Assembly: GCA_031364965.1 (NCBI GenBank)
Contig: JANLXF010000028.1
Location: 1-12,528, forward strand
Reading direction: 5' to 3'
From: JAOUEA01 sp031364965
Lineage (GTDB): Bacteria; Actinomycetota; UBA4738; HRBIN12
Length of the DNA stretch: 12,528 nucleotides
The notes beneath the pieces were generated by a model. The model saw nothing but the letters and a program-made list of their open reading frames with translations. It searched no databases and was not told the origin of the DNA. This document shows positions 5,930 through 12,332 of this stretch, piece by piece; position 1 is the stretch's first letter, and the number at the start of each line of letters is the position of its first letter. The position numbers were made by a program, and so were the translations under genes.

Positions 5930-7908
5930 CAGCCCGGATCATCGGACGGGTCGCCGACCGACTTCACGACCTCGCCCGTCGCGAGCAGCACCCCGTCCTG
6001 GAGCTCGGCCTCGACGAGCCCGCCGCGGAACTGCTGCTCGTAGAGCGTCGCGTACAGGCCGCCCCGGGCCAGCAGCGCGTCGTGGGTTCCCCGCTCGGTC
6101 ACGCGGCCCCGATCGATCACGAAGATCACGTCGGCCTTCAAGATCGTGGAGAGACGGTGGGCGATCGCGATCGTCGTGCGCCCCTCCATCAGCGGCTCGA
6201 GCGCCGACTGCACGAGCCGCTCCGACGTGGTGTCGAGCGACGACGTCGCCTCGTCCAGGATCAGGATCCGCGGGTCCTTCAGCACGACGCGGGCGATCGC
6301 GAGGCGCTGCTTCTCGCCGCCCGACAACTTGTACCCGCGCTCCCCGACGATCGTGTCGTAGCCCTCGGGGAGCTCGGCGATCCGCTCGTGGATGTTCGCC
6401 GCGCGCGCGGCCGCCTCCATCTCCTCCTGCGTCGCCCCCGGCCGGCCGTACAGCAGGTTCCGTCTGATCGTCGTGTGGAACAGGTAGGTCTCCTGCGTCA
6501 CCACGCCGATCATCTCGCCGAGCGACTCGAGCGCGTATTCACGGACGTCGAGATCGTCGATCAGGACCCGCCCATGCTGGACGTCGTAGAGCCGCGGCAC
6601 GAGGTACGTCACGGTCGTCTTGCCGGCGCCGCTCGGTCCGACCAGAGCGGCGAGCTGCCCCGGCTCGATCTCGAGGCTCACGTCGTCGAGGGTCCATTCC
6701 CTGGGTGCCGCGTTCGCGAGCGCGAGGTCTTCAGTGGACAGCTCTGGCTGGTCGGGAGGGGTCTCGTACCGGAACCGGACGTGGTCCAACACGACCTTGC
6801 CGCGGATCGTCGTGAGGTCGGGCGTCACCGCATCGGGCTTGTCCTGGATCTCGTGATGCATGTCCAGGTACTCGAAGATCCGGTCGAACAGCGCCAGCGA
6901 CGACTGCACCTCGGTGGAGACCTGCAGCATCGAGCCGATCGGGAAGAACAGTCGCGACTGCAGGGTGGTGAACCCCACCAGCATCCCGGCCTTGATCGTG
7001 TCCGGGCTGCCGCTGTTCACCCAGCCCGCCACCAGATAGACGAGCGCAGGCGTGATCGAGAAGAACGTGCTCACGACGGCGAAGAACGAACGTCCGATCA
7101 TCGTCTGGCGGATCTGCAGGCCCGTCAGGCGTTGATTCTCTTCGCCGAAGCGTCCGATCTCGTGGCGCTGCCGGCCGAACGACTTCGACAGCAGGATCCC
7201 GCTCACGCTGAGCGTCTCCTCGGTGATCGAGGTCATGTCGGCCAGCGTCTTCTGCGTGCTCGTGGCCACCACGCGGCGCGCGCGCCCGACCTTGACGGTG
7301 AGCCACAGGAACAGCGGCAAGAGGGCGACCGACAGCAGGGTCAAGGGCACGGAGAGGATCAGCATCGCGATCAGGGTGCTGAGGATCACGACGACGTTCG
7401 TGAGGACGTTCGACGCGGTGTCGGTCACGACGTTCTGGACCCCGCCCACGTCGTTCGCGAGGCGTGACTGGATCTCGCCGGTCCGCGTGGTCGTGAAGAA
7501 CCGAAGCGGCATGAACTGCAGGTGGGCGTACAGGGCGTTGCGCAGGTCCTGCATGACACGCAGGCCCACGAGGTTGGCGAGGTAGGTCTGACCGATCCCC
7601 AGGATGCTGCTGATGATCGGGATCGCGATCATCATCGCCACGTACCGGTACAGCAGCGGAAGGTTCGGGCACGAGTCCCCCCCGCAGTTACCCGTCGGAT
7701 CGGATCCGAACAACGCGTTGTCGAACACCTTGACGATCAACAAGGGGTTCGCCACCCCCAGGATCGCGGTGATGACGATCAGGATCGCGACGACCCACAC
7801 CTTCCGCTTGTACGGGCGGAAGGTGTCGACGACCCGTCGGACGGTGGCGCGATCGACGGGTCGCGACTGCTCGGTCGGCACGGCGAAGAAGCTTCGGTGG
7901 CGGCCCAT
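5929..7908 (-). CDS. ABC exporter, fused membrane and ATPase domains (MsbA/LmrA type)
   Basis: A 659-aa half-transporter expected to work as a dimer in the membrane, exporting lipids, drugs or peptides. The transmembrane domain occupies about 36-345 with helices near 38-60, 88-110, 168-186, 188-206, 276-296 and 308-328. The coupling-region motif RFFTTTRTGEIQSRL is at 136-150. The ATPase domain covers about 370-630: A-loop Tyr near 381, Walker A GPSGAGKT at 424-431, Q-loop TQETYLF at 471-477, signature LSGGEKQR at 528-535, Walker B ILILDEATSSLD at 548-559 and H-loop IAHR at 582-585. An insertion of about 22 residues (PPDQPELSTEDLALANAAPREW) separates the A-loop from the next strand, and the TM1-TM2 loop carries two Cys (75, 80). 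The start has TATCGT 7 nt upstream and no Shine-Dalgarno. The gene follows the RTX gene by 44 bp. The substrate is not deducible. Confidence 0.93.
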   Translation of the reverse strand: MGRHRSFFAVPTEQSRPVDRATVRRVVDTFRPYKRKVWVVAILIVITAILGVANPLLIVKVFDNALFGSDPTGNCGGDSCPNLPLLYRYVAMMIAIPIISSILGIGQTYLANLVGLRVMQDLRNALYAHLQFMPLRFFTTTRTGEIQSRLANDVGGVQNVVTDTASNVLTNVVVILSTLIAMLILSVPLTLLSVALLPLFLWLTVKVGRARRVVATSTQKTLADMTSITEETLSVSGILLSKSFGRQRHEIGRFGEENQRLTGLQIRQTMIGRSFFAVVSTFFSITPALVYLVAGWVNSGSPDTIKAGMLVGFTTLQSRLFFPIGSMLQVSTEVQSSLALFDRIFEYLDMHHEIQDKPDAVTPDLTTIRGKVVLDHVRFRYETPPDQPELSTEDLALANAAPREWTLDDVSLEIEPGQLAALVGPSGAGKTTVTYLVPRLYDVQHGRVLIDDLDVREYALESLGEMIGVVTQETYLFHTTIRRNLLYGRPGATQEEMEAAARAANIHERIAELPEGYDTIVGERGYKLSGGEKQRLAIARVVLKDPRILILDEATSSLDTTSERLVQSALEPLMEGRTTIAIAHRLSTILKADVIFVIDRGRVTERGTHDALLARGGLYATLYEQQFRGGLVEAELQDGVLLATGEVVKSVGDPSDDPG

Positions 7909-7915
7909 TCGCTAC

Positions 7916-7921
7916 ACGATA
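7916..7921 (-). promoter_or_regulatory. Leaderless-type -10 box of the ABC exporter gene
   Basis: TATCGT on the minus strand ends 7 nt before the ATG at 7908, in the 44-bp gap after the RTX gene. No -35 consensus is seen. Confidence 0.45.
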
Positions 7922-7952
7922 CGGCCGGCTGCCAGTTCGGTACGCCGCGAAG

Positions 7953-8534
7953 CTACTCGGCGAAGCAGGCTTGCTCGTGCTCGAGGCCCTGCCGGTCGTC
8001 GCCGGGGTCGGTGAAGCCGGTGTCGGTGCCGGGTCCCCCGATCGCCGTGTCGTTGCCGACGCCGTCGGTCGTGGCGATGCAGTGGTCGTTACCCAACCCG
8101 CCGTTGACCGTGTCGGCGCCCGACGACCCCCCGTCGAGCGTCGAATCGGGGCCGGGGCCGCCGTTGATGAAGTCGTCTCCGCCCATGCCCACCCCGTCGT
8201 CGGACCCGGCGTTGCCGAACATGCGGTCGTCGCCCGCGTTGCCGATCAAGGTGTCGCGGCCGTCACCCCCGAGCAGCAGGTCGTTGCCGCCACCGCCGCT
8301 CAGGAAGTCGTTGCCCGCGCCCGCACGCAGCTGGTCATCGCCGCCCAAGCCGCGGAGCTCGTCGTTGCCGCCGAACCCGCAGACCACGTCGGGCCCGTTC
8401 GTGCCGTCGAGCACGTCGGGGCCGGCCGTCCCCTCGATCGTGCAGGCGGCGCCGCGGTGGACGCCGGCGCCGGCCACCCCCGTCAGTCCCAGCACCCCGA
8501 TCGATACGACGGCAACCAGCCAGGATCTGCGCAT
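7953..8534 (-). CDS. Secreted RTX-type calcium-binding repeat protein
   Basis: A 193-aa exported protein made almost entirely of glycine-aspartate nonapeptide repeats, which in known RTX proteins wind into a Ca2+-binding parallel beta-roll. Residues 1-23 form a Sec signal peptide (RR, a hydrophobic core, then an AGA cleavage motif after Ala23). Nine consecutive repeats in strict register run from about 54 to 134, of the form FGGNDELRG, LGGDDQLRA, GAGNDFLSG and so on, with looser copies at 35-52 and 138-180. Four Cys (31, 52, 152, 190) flank the repeat block and could form disulfides outside the cell. No enzymatic domain or C-terminal type I secretion domain is seen. The ATG has AGGAGG 8 nt upstream, the strongest ribosome-binding site in the window, and a good promoter. 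Function beyond Ca2+ binding is unknown. Confidence 0.88.
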   Translation of the reverse strand: MRRSWLVAVVSIGVLGLTGVAGAGVHRGAACTIEGTAGPDVLDGTNGPDVVCGFGGNDELRGLGGDDQLRAGAGNDFLSGGGGNDLLLGGDGRDTLIGNAGDDRMFGNAGSDDGVGMGGDDFINGGPGPDSTLDGGSSGADTVNGGLGNDHCIATTDGVGNDTAIGGPGTDTGFTDPGDDRQGLEHEQACFAE

Positions 8535-8570
8535 GGAAGGAACCTCCTCGGGGCTCGGGACTCGTCATGA

Positions 8571-8587
8571 CCACGCTAGCCGCGTGG
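8571..8587. promoter_or_regulatory. Inverted repeat over the RTX gene -10 and spacer
   Basis: CCACGC (8571-8576) and GCGTGG (8582-8587) form a perfect 6-bp inverted repeat with a 5-nt centre. It overlaps the -10 of the RTX promoter and lies 9 bp after the udgB stop. It may be an operator, a udgB terminator hairpin, or both; there is no U-tract. Confidence 0.35.
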
Positions 8588-8600
8588 CCGGCGATGTCAA
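8573..8600 (-). promoter_or_regulatory. Promoter of the RTX-repeat gene
   Basis: A consensus -35 TTGACA (8600-8595) is separated by 16 nt from a -10 TAGCGT (8578-8573). Initiation near 8566 would give a leader of about 30 nt containing AGGAGG. This is the best two-box promoter in the window. Its -35 contains the TGA stop of udgB. Confidence 0.6.
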
Positions 8601-9274
8601 AGACCGGCCAGCGAGCGAGCCCGGACGAGCACGTGGTCGATCATCGCCGGCGTGAGGGTGCCCGTGAACGTGTTCTGCTGGCTCGTGTGGTAGCAGCCGA
8701 GGAGGGTCACCGGCCCCAGCGGCACCTCGGCGGCATGCGCGAAGCGCGGCCTGGGCTTCACGGCGTGACCCACGCCCGCCATGGCCCGGAGCGCGCCGTC
8801 CCACGCGTACGCGCCCAGGGCGACGATCACGCGCACGGACGGCAGGGCCGCCAGCTCGCGCTCGAAGAAGGGAAGGCAGGAGTCGCGCTCGGCCGGCGTG
8901 GGCTTGTTCCCGGGCGGCGCACAGCGATTCACCGCCGTCACGAAGACATCGGCGAGCTGCAAGCCGTCGTCGCGCGACACGCTCTCGGCCTGGTTCGCGA
9001 ACCCGGTTCGATGGAGCGAGGCGTACAGGAAGTCGCCGGACCGGTCTCCCGTGAAGACGCGGCCCGTGCGGTTCCCACCGTGCGCGGCGGGCGCGAGGCC
9101 GAGGACGACGATGCTGGCGGCCGGATCGCCGAACCCGGGCACCGGCCGTCCCCAGTAGTCCTGGTCGGCGAACCGCGCGACTTTCTCGCGCGCGACCCGC
9201 TCACGCCACTCCACCAGGCGTGGGCAGGCGCGGCACGCGACGATCTCGTCCTCGACGTGGGCCAGGTAGGTCAT
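8597..9274 (-). CDS. udgB: Uracil-DNA glycosylase, family 5 (UdgB)
   Basis: Base-excision repair enzyme removing uracil (and in this family also hypoxanthine and other lesions) from DNA, 225 aa. Cys14, Cys17, Cys118 and Cys133 have the spacing of the [4Fe-4S] cluster ligands. Motif 1 GLAPAAHGGNRTGRVFTGDRSG (59-80) has Ala where families 1 and 4 have Asp or Glu, which is diagnostic of family 5. Motif 2 is YHTSQQNTFTG (195-205), with Thr in place of the Pro of the textbook HPS. ATG 9274 is chosen because it overlaps the stop of the upstream DinB-fold gene (ATGA) and starts just before the conserved Cys pair; a start at 9379 would overlap that gene by more than 100 bp. Translation is probably coupled to the upstream gene. 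GC-rich genomes deaminate C readily, which fits a need for UdgB. Confidence 0.93.
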   Translation of the reverse strand: MTYLAHVEDEIVACRACPRLVEWRERVAREKVARFADQDYWGRPVPGFGDPAASIVVLGLAPAAHGGNRTGRVFTGDRSGDFLYASLHRTGFANQAESVSRDDGLQLADVFVTAVNRCAPPGNKPTPAERDSCLPFFERELAALPSVRVIVALGAYAWDGALRAMAGVGHAVKPRPRFAHAAEVPLGPVTLLGCYHTSQQNTFTGTLTPAMIDHVLVRARSLAGL

Positions 9275-9945
9275 CGGATCAGCGGGAACCGGTCGGCGAG
9301 AAGGCCGAGCGCCTCGATCTCGTCGAGCGAGAGCGGGTGGCGGCCCGTGGCCTTTTCGGCGAACGCCGTGGGTGTCCATCCGACGTCGTGCGGCGCGACG
9401 CCGAGAAGACCGACGAAGATGCGTCCGGTCACGATCGCCGCATCATGGTCGAGGACGCCGGGTCGCCGCAGGGCGTCGGCGAGGTCAAGGCGGTGGACCG
9501 CCAGCTCCAGCACGCGTGTCGCGAGGAAGTCGTCGAGGCGCATCGCGGGGCCCCAGGTCTCCATGAGCCTCCCGTCGGGCGCCACCGATGCCGCCTCGAT
9601 GCCCGCGCGCCAGTTGGTGTCGAACGAGGCCAGGAGCTCGGCGCCGTCGGCGAAGCCACGCGCCGCCTCGATCGCCCGCCCGGCGGTCGCCTTGGGGCCT
9701 TCGACAGGGTCGTAACTTCGCCAATACGAGATCGCGTCGACGTCGGCGCGCTCGGGCGCGGGTCGGCCGAGGGACCACCGCAGGCGATCCATATCGCGCC
9801 AGACGTGCCCGAGGAGCTCGCGCACCGACCATCGCGGCAGTCTCGTGGGGCGATCGAAGCTTGCTTCGTCGAGCCCTGCGGCCTCGGCCCCGATCGCCTC
9901 GCACTGGCTCGCGAGCGTCGCGCGAAGGTCGATCCGTTCCCACAT
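9271..9945 (-). CDS. DinB/maleylpyruvate isomerase-fold protein (mycothiol-dependent type)
   Basis: A 224-aa four-helix-bundle protein of the DinB superfamily, of the actinobacterial maleylpyruvate-isomerase N-terminal type. Diagnostic segments are LPRWSVRELLGHVWRDMDRL (36-55), with metal-ligand candidate His47, and LATRVLELAVHRLDLADAL (141-159), with Glu147, His151 and Asp154. Members bind a divalent metal and many use mycothiol; the actual substrate here is unknown. ATG 9945 is chosen over an upstream ATG at 10017, which would lie inside the ABC-F gene. TAGCCT ends 7 nt before this ATG; the bases between include AGGG, a poor and too-close Shine-Dalgarno. The stop overlaps the udgB start. 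The pairing of a thiol-dependent enzyme with a DNA glycosylase may reflect stress response, but that is inference. Confidence 0.85.
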   Translation of the reverse strand: MWERIDLRATLASQCEAIGAEAAGLDEASFDRPTRLPRWSVRELLGHVWRDMDRLRWSLGRPAPERADVDAISYWRSYDPVEGPKATAGRAIEAARGFADGAELLASFDTNWRAGIEAASVAPDGRLMETWGPAMRLDDFLATRVLELAVHRLDLADALRRPGVLDHDAAIVTGRIFVGLLGVAPHDVGWTPTAFAEKATGRHPLSLDEIEALGLLADRFPLIR

Positions 9946-9952
9946 GGTCCCT

Positions 9953-9958
9953 AGGCTA
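9953..9958 (-). promoter_or_regulatory. Leaderless-type -10 box of the DinB-fold gene, sharing the ABC-F stop codon
   Basis: TAGCCT on the minus strand ends 7 nt before the ATG at 9945. Its first three bases are the TAG stop codon of the ABC-F gene. Confidence 0.45.
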
Positions 9959-11581
9959 GCGTCGCGTCGACGCCCAGTCGTCGTAGCCGCCCACGAAGCT
10001 CTCGAGGCCCCCGTCACGGATCTCCACGATTCGGTCGGGGATCCGCTCGAGCAGATACCGATCGTGCGAGATCACGATCACGGTTCCCTCGAAGGCCTCC
10101 AGGGCCGACTCGAGCGCCTCCATCGAGTCGATGTCGAGGTGGTTCGTGGGCTCGTCGAGCAGCAGGCAGTTCGCGCCCGAGAGCATCAGCAGGCACAGGT
10201 CCAGCCGCGTGCGCTCTCCACCGGAGAGCGACCCGACCGGCTGCCGCATCTGTTCGTACCGGAAGAGGAACCGCCCGAGGAGGGAGACGGCGTCCTCCTC
10301 GTACATCGCCTTTGCCGCGCGCAGGATCTGGATCGGGGTCTGATCCGGCGGCTGGTCGCTGTGCCCCTGTGCGAGATAGCCGAACGCCACGGCGGGGCCC
10401 GCCCAGCGCGATCCCTCGGTGGGCTCGATCGTGCCCGCGAGCACCCGGCCGAGCACCGACTTCCCGGCGCCGTTCGCCCCGATCACCCCGACCCGCTCGC
10501 CGCGGTAGACGGCGACCGACGCGTCGAGCAACACGGGGTCGCCGTCGAAGGCGACCGTCACGCCGCGCAGCTCGATGATCTTGTTCCCGCCACGCTGGGC
10601 CGCGCGCATCTCGAGCGCCATCTTCCGTCGCTCGAATACCGGCCGCTCGACCTTGTCCATGCGGTCGATCTGCCGCTGCTTGTTCCGAGCCTGTTTGATG
10701 TGGCGCTCGTTCACCACGCGATCGGCCCAGTCCTTGAACCGCCGGATCGCCTCCTCGAGCCGCGCGATCTCCTTGCGCTGTGTCACGTACAGCTGCTGCT
10801 GACGCTGGAGCGCGATCTCCTTCGCGACGGCGTAGGCCGAGTAGTTGCCGGGCCACATCGTGATCGTGCCCCCGTCGAGCTCGGCGATCTTCGTGACGGT
10901 GTCGTCCAGGAGGTACCGATCATGCGACACGGTCACCACCGCGCCCGGGAACTCGGCCACGAGGTCTTCCACCAGCTCGCGCCGGCCCGCGTCGAGATGG
11001 GTCTCGGGCTCGTCGAGGAGCAGCAGGTCGGGCTGACGGATCAGGCACGCGGCGAGCGCCACCAGCTTGCGCTGGCCGCCCGAGAGCAGCCGCGTGGGCC
11101 GGTCGATCGCGTCGTCGTCCAGCCCGAGCGAGGTCAGCAGGCTGCGCGCCTCGCCCGCGAGCCCGGCGCCTCCGGCCCCCACCCAGCGGTCGAGCAGGTC
11201 TTGTTGACGGGCGAGGACCCGGGCCATCTTGTCCAGATCCGTGGCAACCTCGGGCCGAGCCAGCTCCTTCTCGACCCCCTGCATCGACGCGTCGAGCTCG
11301 ACGATGTCGGGGCGCGCGGCGAGTACGGTGCGTTCCGCGGTGCGATCGTCGCCCTCGGGGTTCTGCTCCAGGTAGGCCGTCACCAGGCCCTTGCGCCGCA
11401 CGACCTCACCGGCCGTCACGTCCTCCCGGCCATTGAGGATCTTCAGGATCGTCGATTTGCCCGCACCGTTGGGTCCCACGATGCCGATCCGGCCGTCGGC
11501 GGGCACCTCGAGCTCGGCCCCGCGCAGGACGGGCCACGATCCGTAGGACTTCTCGACCCCGATCAGGGTGACGACCGACAC
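9956..11581 (-). CDS. ABC-F family ATPase
   Basis: A soluble 541-aa protein with two ABC ATPase domains and no membrane segment, as in ribosome-associated ABC-F factors (translation factors of the EttA type or antibiotic-resistance proteins). Domain 1 has Walker A GPNGAGKS (36-43), LSGGQ (166-170) and LLLLDEPETHLD (186-197), then SHDRYLLDD. The charged linker (about 250-330: ALQRQQQLYVTQRKEIARLEEAIRRFK..., KQARNKQRQIDRMDK) is the P-site tRNA-interacting region. Domain 2 has IGANGAGKS (367-375), LSGGERTRLDL (452-462), LLLDEPTNHLD (473-483) and SHDRYLLE. Domain 1 has ETHLD where TNHLD is usual. The GTG start has TAGAGT 6 nt upstream and no Shine-Dalgarno. The gene follows a GNAT gene by 49 bp. 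Housekeeping and resistance subtypes cannot be told apart by eye. Confidence 0.92.
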   Translation of the reverse strand: MSVVTLIGVEKSYGSWPVLRGAELEVPADGRIGIVGPNGAGKSTILKILNGREDVTAGEVVRRKGLVTAYLEQNPEGDDRTAERTVLAARPDIVELDASMQGVEKELARPEVATDLDKMARVLARQQDLLDRWVGAGGAGLAGEARSLLTSLGLDDDAIDRPTRLLSGGQRKLVALAACLIRQPDLLLLDEPETHLDAGRRELVEDLVAEFPGAVVTVSHDRYLLDDTVTKIAELDGGTITMWPGNYSAYAVAKEIALQRQQQLYVTQRKEIARLEEAIRRFKDWADRVVNERHIKQARNKQRQIDRMDKVERPVFERRKMALEMRAAQRGGNKIIELRGVTVAFDGDPVLLDASVAVYRGERVGVIGANGAGKSVLGRVLAGTIEPTEGSRWAGPAVAFGYLAQGHSDQPPDQTPIQILRAAKAMYEEDAVSLLGRFLFRYEQMRQPVGSLSGGERTRLDLCLLMLSGANCLLLDEPTNHLDIDSMEALESALEAFEGTVIVISHDRYLLERIPDRIVEIRDGGLESFVGGYDDWASTRR

Positions 11582-11587
11582 CGCCCA

Positions 11588-11593
11588 ACTCTA
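11588..11593 (-). promoter_or_regulatory. Leaderless-type -10 box of the ABC-F gene
   Basis: TAGAGT on the minus strand ends 6 nt before the GTG at 11581. It also supports GTG as the true start, since no other start codon has this spacing. Confidence 0.45.
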
Positions 11594-11630
11594 CCGACCG
11601 GAACGATCGACCCGCTCGGCGGCGAGATCC

Positions 11631-12320
11631 TCAGCCGGCGGTGAGCGTGCCGAGGGACAGCGACCCGGGCTCGGCGTCGAACCAGCGCTCCATCGCGTCA
11701 CGCACACGCGGCCACTCGGCGTCGAGCATCGAGAACCACGCCGTGTCGCGGTTGCAGCCCTTCACGACCATGTGCTGGCGGAACACCCCTTCGAACGCGA
11801 AGCCCAGCCGCGTGGCGGCCGCACGGGACCGGGCGTTCAGCGCGTCGCATTTCCACTCCACCCGCCGGTATCCGAGGTCCTCGAAGGCGTGCCGCAGCAG
11901 GAGGTACGCCGTCTCGGTGTTCGCGCGCGTGCGCTGCGCACCGGGCACGTACCAGATGTGCCCGATCTCGATCCGCCGGTCGGCGGTCGCCACGTTCAGG
12001 AAGCTCACCACCCCGACCGGTGCGCCGTCGGCGAGCGTCACAGCCAGGAACAACGGGTCCGACGACCCGGCGAGCCCGTCGAGCCAGTCGGCCATCGCGC
12101 CCTCGCCGGGGAAGGGGCCGTACGGCATGTATGTCCAGACCGCCTCCGCCTGCGCCGAACCGTGCGTCGCGGAGTAGAGCCCAGCGGCGAGCGCCCCGGA
12201 CGGCGGGGCCAGCCGGACCCAACGCCCGGTCAACGGCTCGCGCACAGGAGGGATCGCCGGCGTCGTGTCGACGCGCGGACCGACCGGCAGATCGTCGTCG
12301 ACGCGTGCGTCCCGGGACAT
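11631..12320 (-). CDS. RimJ/RimL-type GNAT N-acetyltransferase
   Basis: A 229-aa acetyltransferase of the Acetyltransf_3 group. After a variable N-terminus (1-27) comes GRWVRLAPP (32-40), then PVGVVSFLNVATADRRIEIGHIWYVPGAQRT (101-131), where the acetyl-CoA loop is the PGAQRTRANTE variant usual for this group, and YRRVEWKCDALNARSRAAATRLGFAFEGVFRQHM (151-184), ending with RDTAWFSMLDAEWP (191-204). Relatives acetylate ribosomal-protein N-termini or small molecules, so the substrate is open. ATG 12320 is supported by TAGGCT ending 6 nt upstream; no Shine-Dalgarno is present. The gene begins 9 bp after the stop of a truncated gene to the right, on the same strand, so cotranscription is possible. 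Confidence 0.92.
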   Translation of the reverse strand: MSRDARVDDDLPVGPRVDTTPAIPPVREPLTGRWVRLAPPSGALAAGLYSATHGSAQAEAVWTYMPYGPFPGEGAMADWLDGLAGSSDPLFLAVTLADGAPVGVVSFLNVATADRRIEIGHIWYVPGAQRTRANTETAYLLLRHAFEDLGYRRVEWKCDALNARSRAAATRLGFAFEGVFRQHMVVKGCNRDTAWFSMLDAEWPRVRDAMERWFDAEPGSLSLGTLTAG

Positions 12321-12326
12321 CGCGCG

Positions 12327-12332
12327 AGCCTA
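12327..12332 (-). promoter_or_regulatory. Leaderless-type -10 box of the RimL-type GNAT gene, sharing the upstream stop codon
   Basis: TAGGCT on the minus strand ends 6 nt before the ATG at 12320. Its TAG is the stop codon of the partial gene at 12330-12527. Confidence 0.45.

Noticed and set aside
6082..7467. Plus-strand open frame of 461 codons antisense to the ABC exporter
   Set aside because: Mirror frame of a strongly supported ABC gene; composition is that of reverse-complemented high-GC coding DNA.
8130..8375. 27-nt periodicity suggestive of a CRISPR array or minisatellite
   Set aside because: The period is the codon footprint of RTX nonapeptides inside an intact gene; there are no unique spacers.
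5929..8534. RTX protein plus adjacent ABC exporter read as a type I secretion system
   Set aside because: The RTX protein has an N-terminal Sec signal and no C-terminal secretion domain, the exporter is of MsbA/LmrA type, and no HlyD-like adaptor is present.
9275..9379. N-terminal extension of UdgB to an ATG at 9379
   Set aside because: The extra residues are Arg/Pro-rich shadow of the DinB-fold gene; the ATGA overlap start at 9274 lies just before the conserved Cys pair.
9845..11644. Plus-strand open frame of 599 codons antisense to the ABC-F gene
   Set aside because: Longest antisense frame in the window, but it is the complement of a full two-domain ABC-F protein; Arg/His/Leu-rich and motif-free.
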